Shown here piece after piece: positions 25,867 through 33,379 of a stretch of DNA of 39,950 bases. A model generated the notes under the pieces. It was not told the DNA's origin. It did not search any database and saw only the letters and a program-made list of their open reading frames with translations. Source of the stretch: an archaeon (GTDB taxonomy: Archaea; Asgardarchaeota; Hermodarchaeia; Hermodarchaeales; Hermodarchaeaceae); NCBI GenBank assembly GCA_016550425.1, contig JABXGS010000240.1:1-39950 (forward strand). Reading direction: 5' to 3'. The stretch's first letter is position 1. Each line of letters opens with the position of its first letter. Both the position numbers and the translations under genes were made by a program.

Positions 25867-26507
25867 ACATTGAATCCTTGATCACGAAGCACTTGAGTGA
25901 GATTTTTTCCTTGGTCTCGGGCGCGTTGAAGGAAAAATCGCAGGTAACGATCAAAGAAGGGATTACTACCCTTTGCAGCTAAGGGAATTCCAAGGACTAA
26001 GTCGCCTTTTATTAGATCTAATCGTTGTGCAGCCATCCCAACGGACCACATCATCCGGTTATCTATGAAGTGTTGGGCTGCTACTGTTATTGCAGAAGAG
26101 AGAGCGATGCCTAAATCTAGGATTTTAAAGGCACAGAGAGCAGTGGTTTTGTTTTGACGAATGGCTTCTTCATAATCAGCGCAGGTTTCGAAGCCACAGG
26201 CTTGGCAATCCAGGGTTAGTGGAGGACGCCTAGCCCGAATACCAATTAGGAAGATAGCAGCACTTTCTAAAACGGCTTCAGCGTCAGGTTCCAGAAACCA
26301 AAATGTTTGGCTTGTGAGATCTTCTTGTCGCATTTTTTGGATTTCTTTTGCTATTTGTTCGATTGTTACTCCAGATACAATTTCAATGGTAAGATCATCG
26401 AACCCTTTTGATTTGGGTGCCGTTGTTGCAGCAGCTGCCATTAAATTCGCAACGCTTTTGACTGCCTCACCGGTGAGTTTCTCTCTTTTTGATGGGATTT
26501 CATTCAC
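25863..26507 (-). CDS. DUF2148 ferredoxin-like domain protein
   Basis: A 214-residue protein matching the DUF2148 family: an N-terminal stretch ANLMAAAATTAPKSKGFDDL and the cysteine motif LDCQACGFETCADYEEA near residue 120, with more cysteines later. Family members are small Fe-S proteins found in anaerobes and methanogens, with no firm biochemical role. The GTG start at 26507 has no convincing ribosome binding site, and the gene begins 41 bases after the LeuA-family gene, so it is probably translated from the same mRNA. Its end overlaps the end of the regulator gene by four bases on the opposite strand. Confidence 0.75.
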   Translation of the reverse strand: MNEIPSKREKLTGEAVKSVANLMAAAATTAPKSKGFDDLTIEIVSGVTIEQIAKEIQKMRQEDLTSQTFWFLEPDAEAVLESAAIFLIGIRARRPPLTLDCQACGFETCADYEEAIRQNKTTALCAFKILDLGIALSSAITVAAQHFIDNRMMWSVGMAAQRLDLIKGDLVLGIPLAAKGSNPFFDRYLRFFLQRARDQGKNLTQVLRDQGFNV

Positions 26508-26548
26508 CTTTTTCGAGAGTTTCTTTACTTTACCTACGATATTTGTGA

Positions 26549-27841
26549 TTAATTGCTTCTTGGATTTTTCCCAGTAATCGTTTTTACGATATCCCAGAAT
26601 TCGTCTTCTTTCAAACCCAGACGGGTTTCCCGGAGAAGTTCTGCAGCTTTATGTACTTGTCGAAGCATTTCGACTTTGTCTCGAAGTTTGTGTGTTTCTT
26701 TAACTCGGGAAACAATTTGATTAATCTGCTCATCGGTTGCTTTGATATGTTTCTCTTTGAGTTTCTTTTTCACAATCTGGCTCCCAGTATGTTTGCCCAT
26801 GTAAAAATCAGTTTTGCGTCCAACCGTTTCAGCGGGGATAGGCTCATATGTGAGCCGGTGAGCGAGGATGCCATGAACATGGATGCCAGCTTCATGTGAA
26901 AAAGCGTTTTCGCCAGTGATTGCTTTATGAACAGGAAGAAGGATAGCAAACGATTGCGCAACTAAATCAGCAAGTTCTTGAATTTTTTCGGTTTTGATGC
27001 CTGTTTGCACGCCATAGAGGAATTCTAATGCCATGACGACTTCCTCGAGAGGAGCGTTGCCTGCACGTTCTCCAAACCCTGCTACACAGACGTGGGGAAT
27101 AGTGACGCCTTCTTCGATTGCAGCTAGTGTGTTGGCGGTAGCCAATCCAAAGTCATTGTGGTTATGAATTGAGAGGGGAATGTTCCGTTTAACCTCTTCA
27201 TAGAGGCGGTCCCTGATTTGGGAGATCAAATATCTCATCGATTCAGGTCTAAGGAAGCCCACAGTATCGGTAATTACAACGCGGTCAGCACCAGCCTCTA
27301 CTGCAGTTTTAAAAATCTTTACTGTGTTATCAATGCTAGTACGCGAAGTGTCTTCGCTAACAAAGTCGACAATGACTCCATGTTTTTTTGCATATTCAAT
27401 AGATTCTGTTACGATGTTGAGAACCTCTTCTGGGGTTTTTTTTAATTTGTATTTCAAGTGGAGATTACTGAATGCAATGAAGATAGGAACTTCTTCTGCT
27501 CCAGATTGAATGGCAATATCGATATCTGATTTGATTGCACGAGCTGGAGCACAAATTTTGGCTTGTTTGAAGCCCTCTGCAGCAAGTTTTCGAACGACCT
27601 CTTGCTCATCTTTTGAAACTGCTGGAAAACCGGCGGCGATAATAGGGATTCCCATTTCATCCATTAGCTTGGCAATTTCGATTTTTTCATCAATCAAAAG
27701 GCTTGTTCCCGGTGTTTGTTCACCATCTCGGAGAGTTTCATCCCAGATAAGAACTTTTTTGGGCAGATGCTTGGGTTTTGTTTGAGGAACCTTGTTAAAG
27801 TTTATAATTAAGCCATCTTTCTCTAATTCGTCAAGCAACAT
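26549..27841 (-). CDS. LeuA-family synthase (isopropylmalate/homocitrate/Re-citrate synthase group)
   Basis: A 430-residue DRE-TIM metallolyase. The DETLRDGEQ metal and catalytic motif is at residues 34-42. VITDTVG is mid-barrel, and the HxH metal ligands are in SIHNHNDFGLATANTLAA near 225. The second domain starts around HEAGIHVHGILAHRLTYEPI and AETVGRKTDFYMGKHTGSQI. The C-terminal leucine-sensing domain of LeuA is absent. The enzyme condenses acetyl-CoA with a 2-oxoacid. Candidates are homocitrate synthase, isopropylmalate synthase, or Re-citrate synthase, which belongs to this family in clostridia. A role in using acetyl-CoA from ring degradation is possible but not shown. Confidence 0.85.
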   Translation of the reverse strand: MLLDELEKDGLIINFNKVPQTKPKHLPKKVLIWDETLRDGEQTPGTSLLIDEKIEIAKLMDEMGIPIIAAGFPAVSKDEQEVVRKLAAEGFKQAKICAPARAIKSDIDIAIQSGAEEVPIFIAFSNLHLKYKLKKTPEEVLNIVTESIEYAKKHGVIVDFVSEDTSRTSIDNTVKIFKTAVEAGADRVVITDTVGFLRPESMRYLISQIRDRLYEEVKRNIPLSIHNHNDFGLATANTLAAIEEGVTIPHVCVAGFGERAGNAPLEEVVMALEFLYGVQTGIKTEKIQELADLVAQSFAILLPVHKAITGENAFSHEAGIHVHGILAHRLTYEPIPAETVGRKTDFYMGKHTGSQIVKKKLKEKHIKATDEQINQIVSRVKETHKLRDKVEMLRQVHKAAELLRETRLGLKEDEFWDIVKTITGKNPRSN

Positions 27842-27879
27842 TGTTCTCAGCCAACCTGATTAACTAATAGGGATTGAAT

Positions 27880-27891
27880 AGACTTAAGTCT
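27880..27891. promoter_or_regulatory. 12-bp perfect palindrome upstream of dch
   Basis: AGACTTAAGTCT is a perfect palindrome in the divergent region between the LeuA-family gene and dch. Its CTTAAG core could act as a TATA element for dch, with transcription starting about 27908. It could also be a regulator site. Confidence 0.35.
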
Positions 27892-27945
27892 CTTTCTTGT
27901 CATATTGCAGACACTGATGAACTCAGGCGTGAAAGGAGAAACACC

Positions 27946-28722
27946 ATGAATTCTAGCTATTCTAATATCAGGATTGAAGTGTCTGATGGGGTGGGGACCA
28001 TTTTGGTGAATCGACCGCCCCTGAATATTCTTGATAAGAAAACACTTGTAGAACTTCAAAAGGCTCTTCAGGAGATGAAGAACAACGAAGATGTCAATTT
28101 CATTCTGTTGAAAACAGCTGGTGATCGGTTCTATTCAGTCGGAGTGGATGTGGAACAGCACCTCCCGAACCATGCACCGAAAACGTTGGCAGCATTCAAC
28201 AAGGTCTTTGAAGCCCTAATCGATGTCGGTAAACCTGTTATCACTGTAGTTCAAGGATCCGCATTGGGTGGAGGGTGTGAACTAGCCTTCGCTTGTGATG
28301 TGGTATTTGCAGCGGATTCAGCTAAGTTTGGTCAACCGGAAATCCAAGTTGGTGCAGTGCCCACGATTGCCGCAGCGGCGATGCATCATTTGGTTGGTCA
28401 AAAACGAACCTTTGAACTGCTTTATTCTGGAGATAGTATTTCAGCTGAAAAAGCTATGCAGATTGGTCTCATCAACTACGCTGTACCTGCTGACCAGTTA
28501 GAGACCACAGTCAATGAATTTATTACTAAACTCAAAGCGCATAGCCCAGTTATGCTCCGCTACGTTCGTCGGGCAATTTACGAGAGCTTACCTCTTACCT
28601 TCATGCAAGCTGTTGAAAAATCCACTGAGATCTACCTAGATTCATTAAAGAATACAGAAGATGCTTCAGAGGGGCTCAAAGCGTTCTTAGAGAAGCGGAA
28701 ACCTAAATGGAAAGGAAAATAG
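27946..28722 (+). CDS. dch: Cyclohexa-1,5-diene-1-carbonyl-CoA hydratase
   Basis: A crotonase-family protein of 258 residues from ATG 27946, which follows AAGGAG; upstream in-frame starts lack a site. The N-terminal RPPLNILDKKTL pattern is characteristic of dienoyl-CoA hydratases of the benzoyl-CoA pathway. The first catalytic Glu is in GGGCELAFACD. FGQPEIQVGAVPTIAAAAM replaces the usual GG turn. It adds water to the cyclic diene made by the reductase, giving 6-hydroxycyclohex-1-ene-1-carbonyl-CoA. The next gene, convergent with only 15 bases between stops, encodes the dehydrogenase for that product. Confidence 0.85.
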   Translation: MNSSYSNIRIEVSDGVGTILVNRPPLNILDKKTLVELQKALQEMKNNEDVNFILLKTAGDRFYSVGVDVEQHLPNHAPKTLAAFNKVFEALIDVGKPVITVVQGSALGGGCELAFACDVVFAADSAKFGQPEIQVGAVPTIAAAAMHHLVGQKRTFELLYSGDSISAEKAMQIGLINYAVPADQLETTVNEFITKLKAHSPVMLRYVRRAIYESLPLTFMQAVEKSTEIYLDSLKNTEDASEGLKAFLEKRKPKWKGK

Positions 28723-28737
28723 ACTCGCGAGAGTGTC

Positions 28738-29760
28738 TTAGGGAATCACGATAATCCGACCCAAAACCTTTCCTTCTTCAAGAAGTTTGAATGCCTCATT
28801 GATTTCTTCAAGTGGCCGTTTGCTATCAATTATTGGTTTAAGCTGAATGGTGCCATTTTCAACCATCTGCAGAAGGGGAGGATAATCAACAGGACGACAA
28901 CCAAGAGAACCGCGGATTTCAACTTCTCGGAACATAATCCGCGAAGCTGAAACAGTCCAGTCGGATTCAGCGTATCCAACAACAACCATTCGACCACCCC
29001 ATCTCACAACCGCTAGTGCCTGGCTCATCACATCAGGAATACCAATTGCCTCAAAGGAGACATCGACACCACGCTTCTTTGTTATCGACCGAATCTGTTT
29101 GACAGGATTTTCTTCCTTCGAGTTAATAGTCACAGACGCACCGAGTTTTTCAGCCAGTTTTAATTTCTTATCATCAATATCGACAGCATAAACGATGCCC
29201 CCTGCTGCAGCAGCGATTTGGACCACATTGATGCCAACACCACCACACCCAAACACAGCTACTAAATCACCTGGTCGAACTTCTCCACGGTTCTTTACAG
29301 CATGATATGGGGTAGAAATCGCATCGGCAACAATGCTCGTTTCTTCCAAAGATAAAGACTGGGGAACACGAAACACATCCTTGGCAGGAACACGGATGTA
29401 TTCAGCGTAGGCGCCATCAATGTTATTTCCCACCATTTCCTGTCGTTGACATATATTTTCACGCCCTAAACGACAATTATCGCAAAATCCACAGCTTAGA
29501 ACAGCCGGAATTAGAACGCGATCTCCTTTAGTCCACTTTTCAACAGCTGAACCCATTTCAATTATGGTCCCTGAGGCCTCATGTCCAAGGATTAACGGGG
29601 GCTTTTTGAATGTCGGAGTTCCGTGCAGATAATGTAAGTCGGTCCTGCATACACCACAAGCTGCTACTTTAATTAGAACATCATTGGGTCTAACTTCTGG
29701 TGTTGGCACCTCTTCAATTTTAAGGGGTTTTCCAGCTCCATAAAAAACTGCTGCTTTCAT
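28738..29760 (-). CDS. had: 6-hydroxycyclohex-1-ene-1-carbonyl-CoA dehydrogenase (zinc alcohol dehydrogenase family)
   Basis: A 340-residue medium-chain dehydrogenase started at ATG 29760 (MKAAVFYGAGKPL). Catalytic zinc ligands are Cys38 and His60/Glu61 (GHEASG). The structural zinc lobe has Cys90, 93, 96 and 104, and the NAD motif GCGGVG is at 171-176. Many alcohol dehydrogenases share these features. Assignment to Had comes from the position beside dch and the rest of the ring pathway. It would oxidise the ring alcohol to 6-oxocyclohex-1-ene-1-carbonyl-CoA, the substrate of the Oah-like enzyme. A TATA box at 29794-29801 predicts a very short leader. Confidence 0.78.
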   Translation of the reverse strand: MKAAVFYGAGKPLKIEEVPTPEVRPNDVLIKVAACGVCRTDLHYLHGTPTFKKPPLILGHEASGTIIEMGSAVEKWTKGDRVLIPAVLSCGFCDNCRLGRENICQRQEMVGNNIDGAYAEYIRVPAKDVFRVPQSLSLEETSIVADAISTPYHAVKNRGEVRPGDLVAVFGCGGVGINVVQIAAAAGGIVYAVDIDDKKLKLAEKLGASVTINSKEENPVKQIRSITKKRGVDVSFEAIGIPDVMSQALAVVRWGGRMVVVGYAESDWTVSASRIMFREVEIRGSLGCRPVDYPPLLQMVENGTIQLKPIIDSKRPLEEINEAFKLLEEGKVLGRIIVIP

Positions 29761-29793
29761 TGTAAGCACCGAGGAGCCTATCTGAGTTTGGAC

Positions 29794-29801
29794 TTTATAT
29801 A
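29794..29801 (-). promoter_or_regulatory. TATA box of had
   Basis: The minus strand reads TATATAAA about 30 bases before the start codon region, so the transcript should begin within about 10 bases of ATG 29760 (near-leaderless). Confidence 0.6.
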
Positions 29802-29859
29802 CTTAAGGCTTAGTGACTCGTGATAACCAAGCAGCTTTCACCTTGGTGAAAAGGGTAGA

Positions 29860-29976
29860 GTGACACCACCACCTCTCCTCCTTGAAGTGATAGCGATTGC
29901 AGGAGGCGTAAAAGCGGTTATCGTCATCCTTGTCGTCGTTGTTTTCATTCTACGCCGAAGAAGAACAGGGACCTAA
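29860..29976 (+). pseudogene. C-terminal membrane-anchor remnant of a surface protein
   Basis: A short open stretch (38 codons from a GTG) reads TPPPLLLEVIAIAGGVKAV, then a hydrophobic run of Val and Ile, then RRRRTGT and a stop. A proline linker, one membrane helix and a basic tail is the same C-terminal layout as the three surface proteins further right. Upstream an in-frame stop at 29824 cuts it off, and no signal peptide or outer domain precedes it. It looks like the surviving 3' end of a deleted gene. A genuine tiny membrane protein is the alternative. Confidence 0.4.
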
Positions 29977-30057
29977 CAGCAGCATTGCTTAACATTTTTG
30001 TCATGGGAGGCATCGTCTTCCTTTCTTCTCTTATTTTTTTAATTAGGTCAGTAGAGC

Positions 30058-31035
30058 TTAGGGATTCTTCGGTTCTTTGTAGTAGGGGGATTGGGCGAGG
30101 AGGCGTTTTTGGGCTTGGCCTCGGAGAAGGCGTGCGAGGTGGCGTTTGAAGCCTATCATGTGTTTGAGGTCGTCGATGTATTCTTCGTAGGTGTGGTTTT
30201 GGTAGTGGAGGAGGTGTTGGGATTCAGTAGTATCTACCCAGTCGGTGTAGAACCAGTCTTCAGGTTTTGTGGCGACACGAAAGGCAGATTCGGGGAGCAT
30301 GCCGACTCCCATGGCAGTGAGCATTTTAGTAATGAAATCGCGTTGGAGCATTTGGCTGGATTTTCCGCCACCGATGAGTAAGACTTTGTTCAGGGTCTCA
30401 GTGGTTACCGCGTTGGCAAAGGCAGTGCCAACATCGCGGGTATGGACGAATTCGATGCGTTGGTCGAGTGGTATTTCGAATAACATCGGATCCATTTCAC
30501 CACCGATATGTAAGGGGGGGACAGCTACTAGACGGAGGATTGTCCAGGGAAGTGCACTGGCTCGGAGAGCCGTTTCGCATTTGACTTTTGTGGTGGTATA
30601 GGTGTCAGTGGGGTTCAGGGAATCGTCGGCGTTTCGTGGTGGAGGGAGATGCATGGTAGGTCCAAATACAGAGATTGAACTGGCTAAGATGAATTTCGGT
30701 TTGACCGGTAAGGCTTCGGCAGCTTCTATTAGACTCACTGTTCCGCCTACATTTACGGCAGTGGTGAACTCGGGGTTCCTTTCGCTTTGAGGGGGAATGA
30801 TGGCGGCTAAATGAATGATGCACTCGATGTCCTTGACAATGTTCTGTGTTGTTTCAGTATCTCGAATATCACCCCAAACAGTTTCAAATTCGCCATACTT
30901 TTGCAATCTCTTTGCGGTTTGCTCGTTTCTTTTTGTGGGCAAATCAAAGCATCGTATCGTATGGTTCTGTTCGAACAGAGCTAACAATGTACTTTCTCCG
31001 ATATTTCCAAAGGCTCCAGTTAATAATACCAACAT
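30058..31035 (-). CDS. NAD-dependent epimerase/dehydratase (extended SDR)
   Basis: An extended short-chain dehydrogenase of about 325 residues. The Rossmann motif TGAFGNIGEST is at the N-terminus, and the catalytic Tyr-Lys is in YTTTKVKCE near residue 150, with SSISVFGP before it. Such proteins act on nucleotide sugars or related substrates; the exact one is not readable. ATG 31035 (MLVLLTGAFG) is taken as the start, and GTG/ATG codons up to 31041 are alternatives. The C-terminus extends into a basic tail. It is transcribed alone toward the intergenic region containing the surface-protein remnant. Confidence 0.85.
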   Translation of the reverse strand: MLVLLTGAFGNIGESTLLALFEQNHTIRCFDLPTKRNEQTAKRLQKYGEFETVWGDIRDTETTQNIVKDIECIIHLAAIIPPQSERNPEFTTAVNVGGTVSLIEAAEALPVKPKFILASSISVFGPTMHLPPPRNADDSLNPTDTYTTTKVKCETALRASALPWTILRLVAVPPLHIGGEMDPMLFEIPLDQRIEFVHTRDVGTAFANAVTTETLNKVLLIGGGKSSQMLQRDFITKMLTAMGVGMLPESAFRVATKPEDWFYTDWVDTTESQHLLHYQNHTYEEYIDDLKHMIGFKRHLARLLRGQAQKRLLAQSPYYKEPKNP

Positions 31036-31195
31036 AAGCATCTAATATTGCAACTTTCCTCTTTAACTCTGACTCACGTGTATATTGGTGATGAAGAGTA
31101 TTGAGAGCATGGCGTAGAGTGCTAGAGTTGTCCATCGCTGCGTCTAGGGTGGCTGTTTTTTTGGGAGTTTTCCCTTGGTCGCTAAAAAAAGGAAT

Positions 31196-31203
31196 TTTAT
31201 ATA
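31196..31203 (+). promoter_or_regulatory. TATA box of the small membrane protein gene
   Basis: TTTATATA lies about 41 bases before the TTG start at 31237, giving an expected transcription start near 31227, just around the ribosome binding site. Confidence 0.55.
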
Positions 31204-31236
31204 CGGGTTTGGTGAATTCGCAGGTGAGGGAGTACT

Positions 31237-31437
31237 TTGCGCCAATATATCGGTAGTTTGTTGTTAGGTGTTGGTGGAGCATTGTTGGTGGTTGGACTTG
31301 CCCTTGCCATAGGCGATCTGACGCTGGACGGATATATCAGCGCCGGGTTCACCTATGGAGCGCTACTGGGATTTTTAGCGTTTTTCTTTGCGGGCATCGG
31401 GCTGTCCTTTATACTCGAATCAAAGCCTTCAACATAA
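31237..31437 (+). CDS. Small two-helix membrane protein
   Basis: A 66-residue protein with two clear transmembrane segments: residues 6-25 (glycine- and leucine-rich) and about 38-58. A short loop (TLDGYISAG) lies between them and a SKPST tail follows. The TTG start follows a GGTGAGGG site, and a TATA box lies upstream, so it has the signals of an expressed gene despite its size. No family is recognised. It could be a membrane accessory subunit or simply a small membrane protein. Confidence 0.6.
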   Translation: MRQYIGSLLLGVGGALLVVGLALAIGDLTLDGYISAGFTYGALLGFLAFFFAGIGLSFILESKPST

Positions 31438-31588
31438 ACATCTAACGCTGAACTCGAATTACACTCAAATGCCACTGCTTCGAGATGACGCATTTCAAGT
31501 TTAAAGATCGCATTTTGGATAAATTGCAGCGTTATGGTATAGGTATTTGTATCGCGGCTAGGTTCGTAGGTGTAGAGTTGGCTTCGCT

Positions 31589-32431
31589 ATGTCTGATTCC
31601 ATTGCTGTAACCCTCGAATCGACGATGGTGGGCCCGTTGTGGGCGAGAGCCATGTATAGTCGCCTTTATCCAGAGCTTTTGATAGATGAGCAATCAGTCC
31701 AATTAATAGAGCAAGTACGAGCCATGCATCCGGAGTCAGAAGCTGAGTTTGCAGCCATGGAAGCGTTCATCGATGAATTTTACGGGCTAAATTTTTTGAT
31801 CCGTGCTCGCATCTTTGATGATGCCATAAGAGCGTTTCTCAGCTCACATCCTGACGCTACAATCGTAAACATTGGGTGTGGGTTGGACACGACCTTTTCA
31901 CGAGTAGATAATGGGCGGCTTCTTTGGTATGATTTGGATTTACCTGACGCCATCGCTTATCGTCAAAAGTTAGTCCCCCAAACTGATCGCAATCGGTACT
32001 TAGGAACATCCGCCTTCACCCCCTCTTGGCTGAAAGAAATTTTAGTGTCTCCTGAAAAGGGGGTTTTCTGCTTCGCAGGTGGATTCTTTCACTATTTCCC
32101 CGAATCAGAAGTAGCCACACTTCTTGATACCATGGCTACACAACTACCGGAAGGGGAACTCCTCTTCGACATGCCATCACGGTTCGGGCTTCGACTCTTG
32201 AAACGGCGGTTTCGGTCATTTGGCATCGAAGGGGTTGAACTGCATTTCGGGCTTGGGAATGCCTGGAAAGAAATCCCTAGGTGGTCCTCGCGTCTTCAAG
32301 TAATTGACTGGTTTCCCATGTTTAGTCAAATCTCCAAGAATCCGAAGTGGAAATTTAAAACTCGAATGCTGATGCGATTCAGTGACTGGTTAAAGGTGGT
32401 ATCCTTTGTCCACATTCAGTTCAAATCCTGA
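31589..32431 (+). CDS. LCM/PPM-type SAM-dependent methyltransferase
   Basis: A 280-residue class I methyltransferase of the leucine carboxyl methyltransferase (LCM/TcmP) group. The SAM motif is TIVNIGCGLDTTFSRV near residue 90. The WYDLDLPDAI segment that follows, and FCFAGGFFHYFPESEV near 155, are typical of the group. Members methylate carboxyl or hydroxyl groups of proteins or natural products; the acceptor here is unknown. A second, unrelated-type SAM methyltransferase follows about 30 bases later on the same strand, so the two may act together. Confidence 0.82.
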   Translation: MSDSIAVTLESTMVGPLWARAMYSRLYPELLIDEQSVQLIEQVRAMHPESEAEFAAMEAFIDEFYGLNFLIRARIFDDAIRAFLSSHPDATIVNIGCGLDTTFSRVDNGRLLWYDLDLPDAIAYRQKLVPQTDRNRYLGTSAFTPSWLKEILVSPEKGVFCFAGGFFHYFPESEVATLLDTMATQLPEGELLFDMPSRFGLRLLKRRFRSFGIEGVELHFGLGNAWKEIPRWSSRLQVIDWFPMFSQISKNPKWKFKTRMLMRFSDWLKVVSFVHIQFKS

Positions 32432-32464
32432 ACATTCAAAGCTAAGTAGGTGCAGAAATTAACC

Positions 32465-33244
32465 ATGGCGGAATTACCTGGCTTGGAAACCTCGGGCGCT
32501 AGAGAAATTGCCGACCATCTAAAGACAATTACGGGAGGAACCGTCTTGGATGTGGCTACTGGAAAAGGCAATTTCATTGAGACACTCATGAAGACATTGA
32601 AGACTTACGACAGCTTTGTCGGCGTTGATATAGACCAAGACGACTTAGCTCACGCCAGAAAAAGGTTCCAAAATCAAACAATTAGCTTTTTGGAAATGAA
32701 TGCCACACAACTGGACTTTGAAGATGAATTCTTTGACACGGTGTCGATTGCGAATTCGTTACACCATCTGGAAAATGTCCCCGCTGTATTGGCGGAGATT
32801 AAGCGGGTCTTAACGCCTGGTGGACATTTCATTGTCTCGGAAATGTATCAGGATGGCGCGCAGAGCGAAGCCCAACACACTGATATTCTGGAGCACCATT
32901 GGACCGCCAAAATCGATCGGCTAAAAGGACTTACTCATCACGAGACCCTATTTCGACGATCCATAGTCGCTGAGCTGGAAGCCCTCCATTTCACTGATCT
33001 TGTTTTGCTAGATTCCTCACGGTATGTGAAGTGCTTGTTCTGTGAAGACCGGTTTGGCTGTGAAAACCCCAAATCCGCATCAATGATTGCGTCTTTCATT
33101 AAGGGAGTTGACAAAACCTTGCAGTCCCTAGAGCCCCACAAACGAACCCCTGAACTCCTAACAGAGGCAGAGGCGTTGAAGGTTCGAGTAAAAGAAACCG
33201 GTATAGCTAACGCCTCCATTGTCTTTGCCATTGGCACCAAATAA
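32465..33244 (+). CDS. Class I SAM-dependent methyltransferase (Methyltransf_11 type)
   Basis: A protein of 259 residues from ATG 32465 (a GTG at 32450 is the alternative; AGGTG lies between them). SAM motif I is TVLDVATGKGNFIETL, motif II FVGVDIDQDDLAHARK, and the catalytic-face motif VSIANSLHHLENVPAVLAEI is clear. The C-terminal third contains CLFCEDRFGCENP, an unusual Cys-rich stretch that might bind metal. The substrate is unknown. It is co-directional with the LCM-type methyltransferase. Confidence 0.85.
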   Translation: MAELPGLETSGAREIADHLKTITGGTVLDVATGKGNFIETLMKTLKTYDSFVGVDIDQDDLAHARKRFQNQTISFLEMNATQLDFEDEFFDTVSIANSLHHLENVPAVLAEIKRVLTPGGHFIVSEMYQDGAQSEAQHTDILEHHWTAKIDRLKGLTHHETLFRRSIVAELEALHFTDLVLLDSSRYVKCLFCEDRFGCENPKSASMIASFIKGVDKTLQSLEPHKRTPELLTEAEALKVRVKETGIANASIVFAIGTK

Positions 33245-33379
33245 CTAAGACCTTTGAGGCTCATCAACACGTTTTTCTCTCCGTTTGCCTGGGTCATTCA
33301 CTAAAGCCTATTGAATGGTGAGAAGGGTTGCATATTTACGCTATAAGGTGAAAGAGTGTAGCGCTTGGGAGGTCAAAGG

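Noticed and set aside
30091..30601. Two plus-strand open frames of about 100 codons
   Set aside because: Both are antisense to the well-supported epimerase gene and have shadow-type composition.
30944..31282. 112-codon minus-strand frame upstream of the epimerase
   Set aside because: It overlaps the start of the epimerase gene and the start of the small membrane protein, and has no conserved-looking segment.
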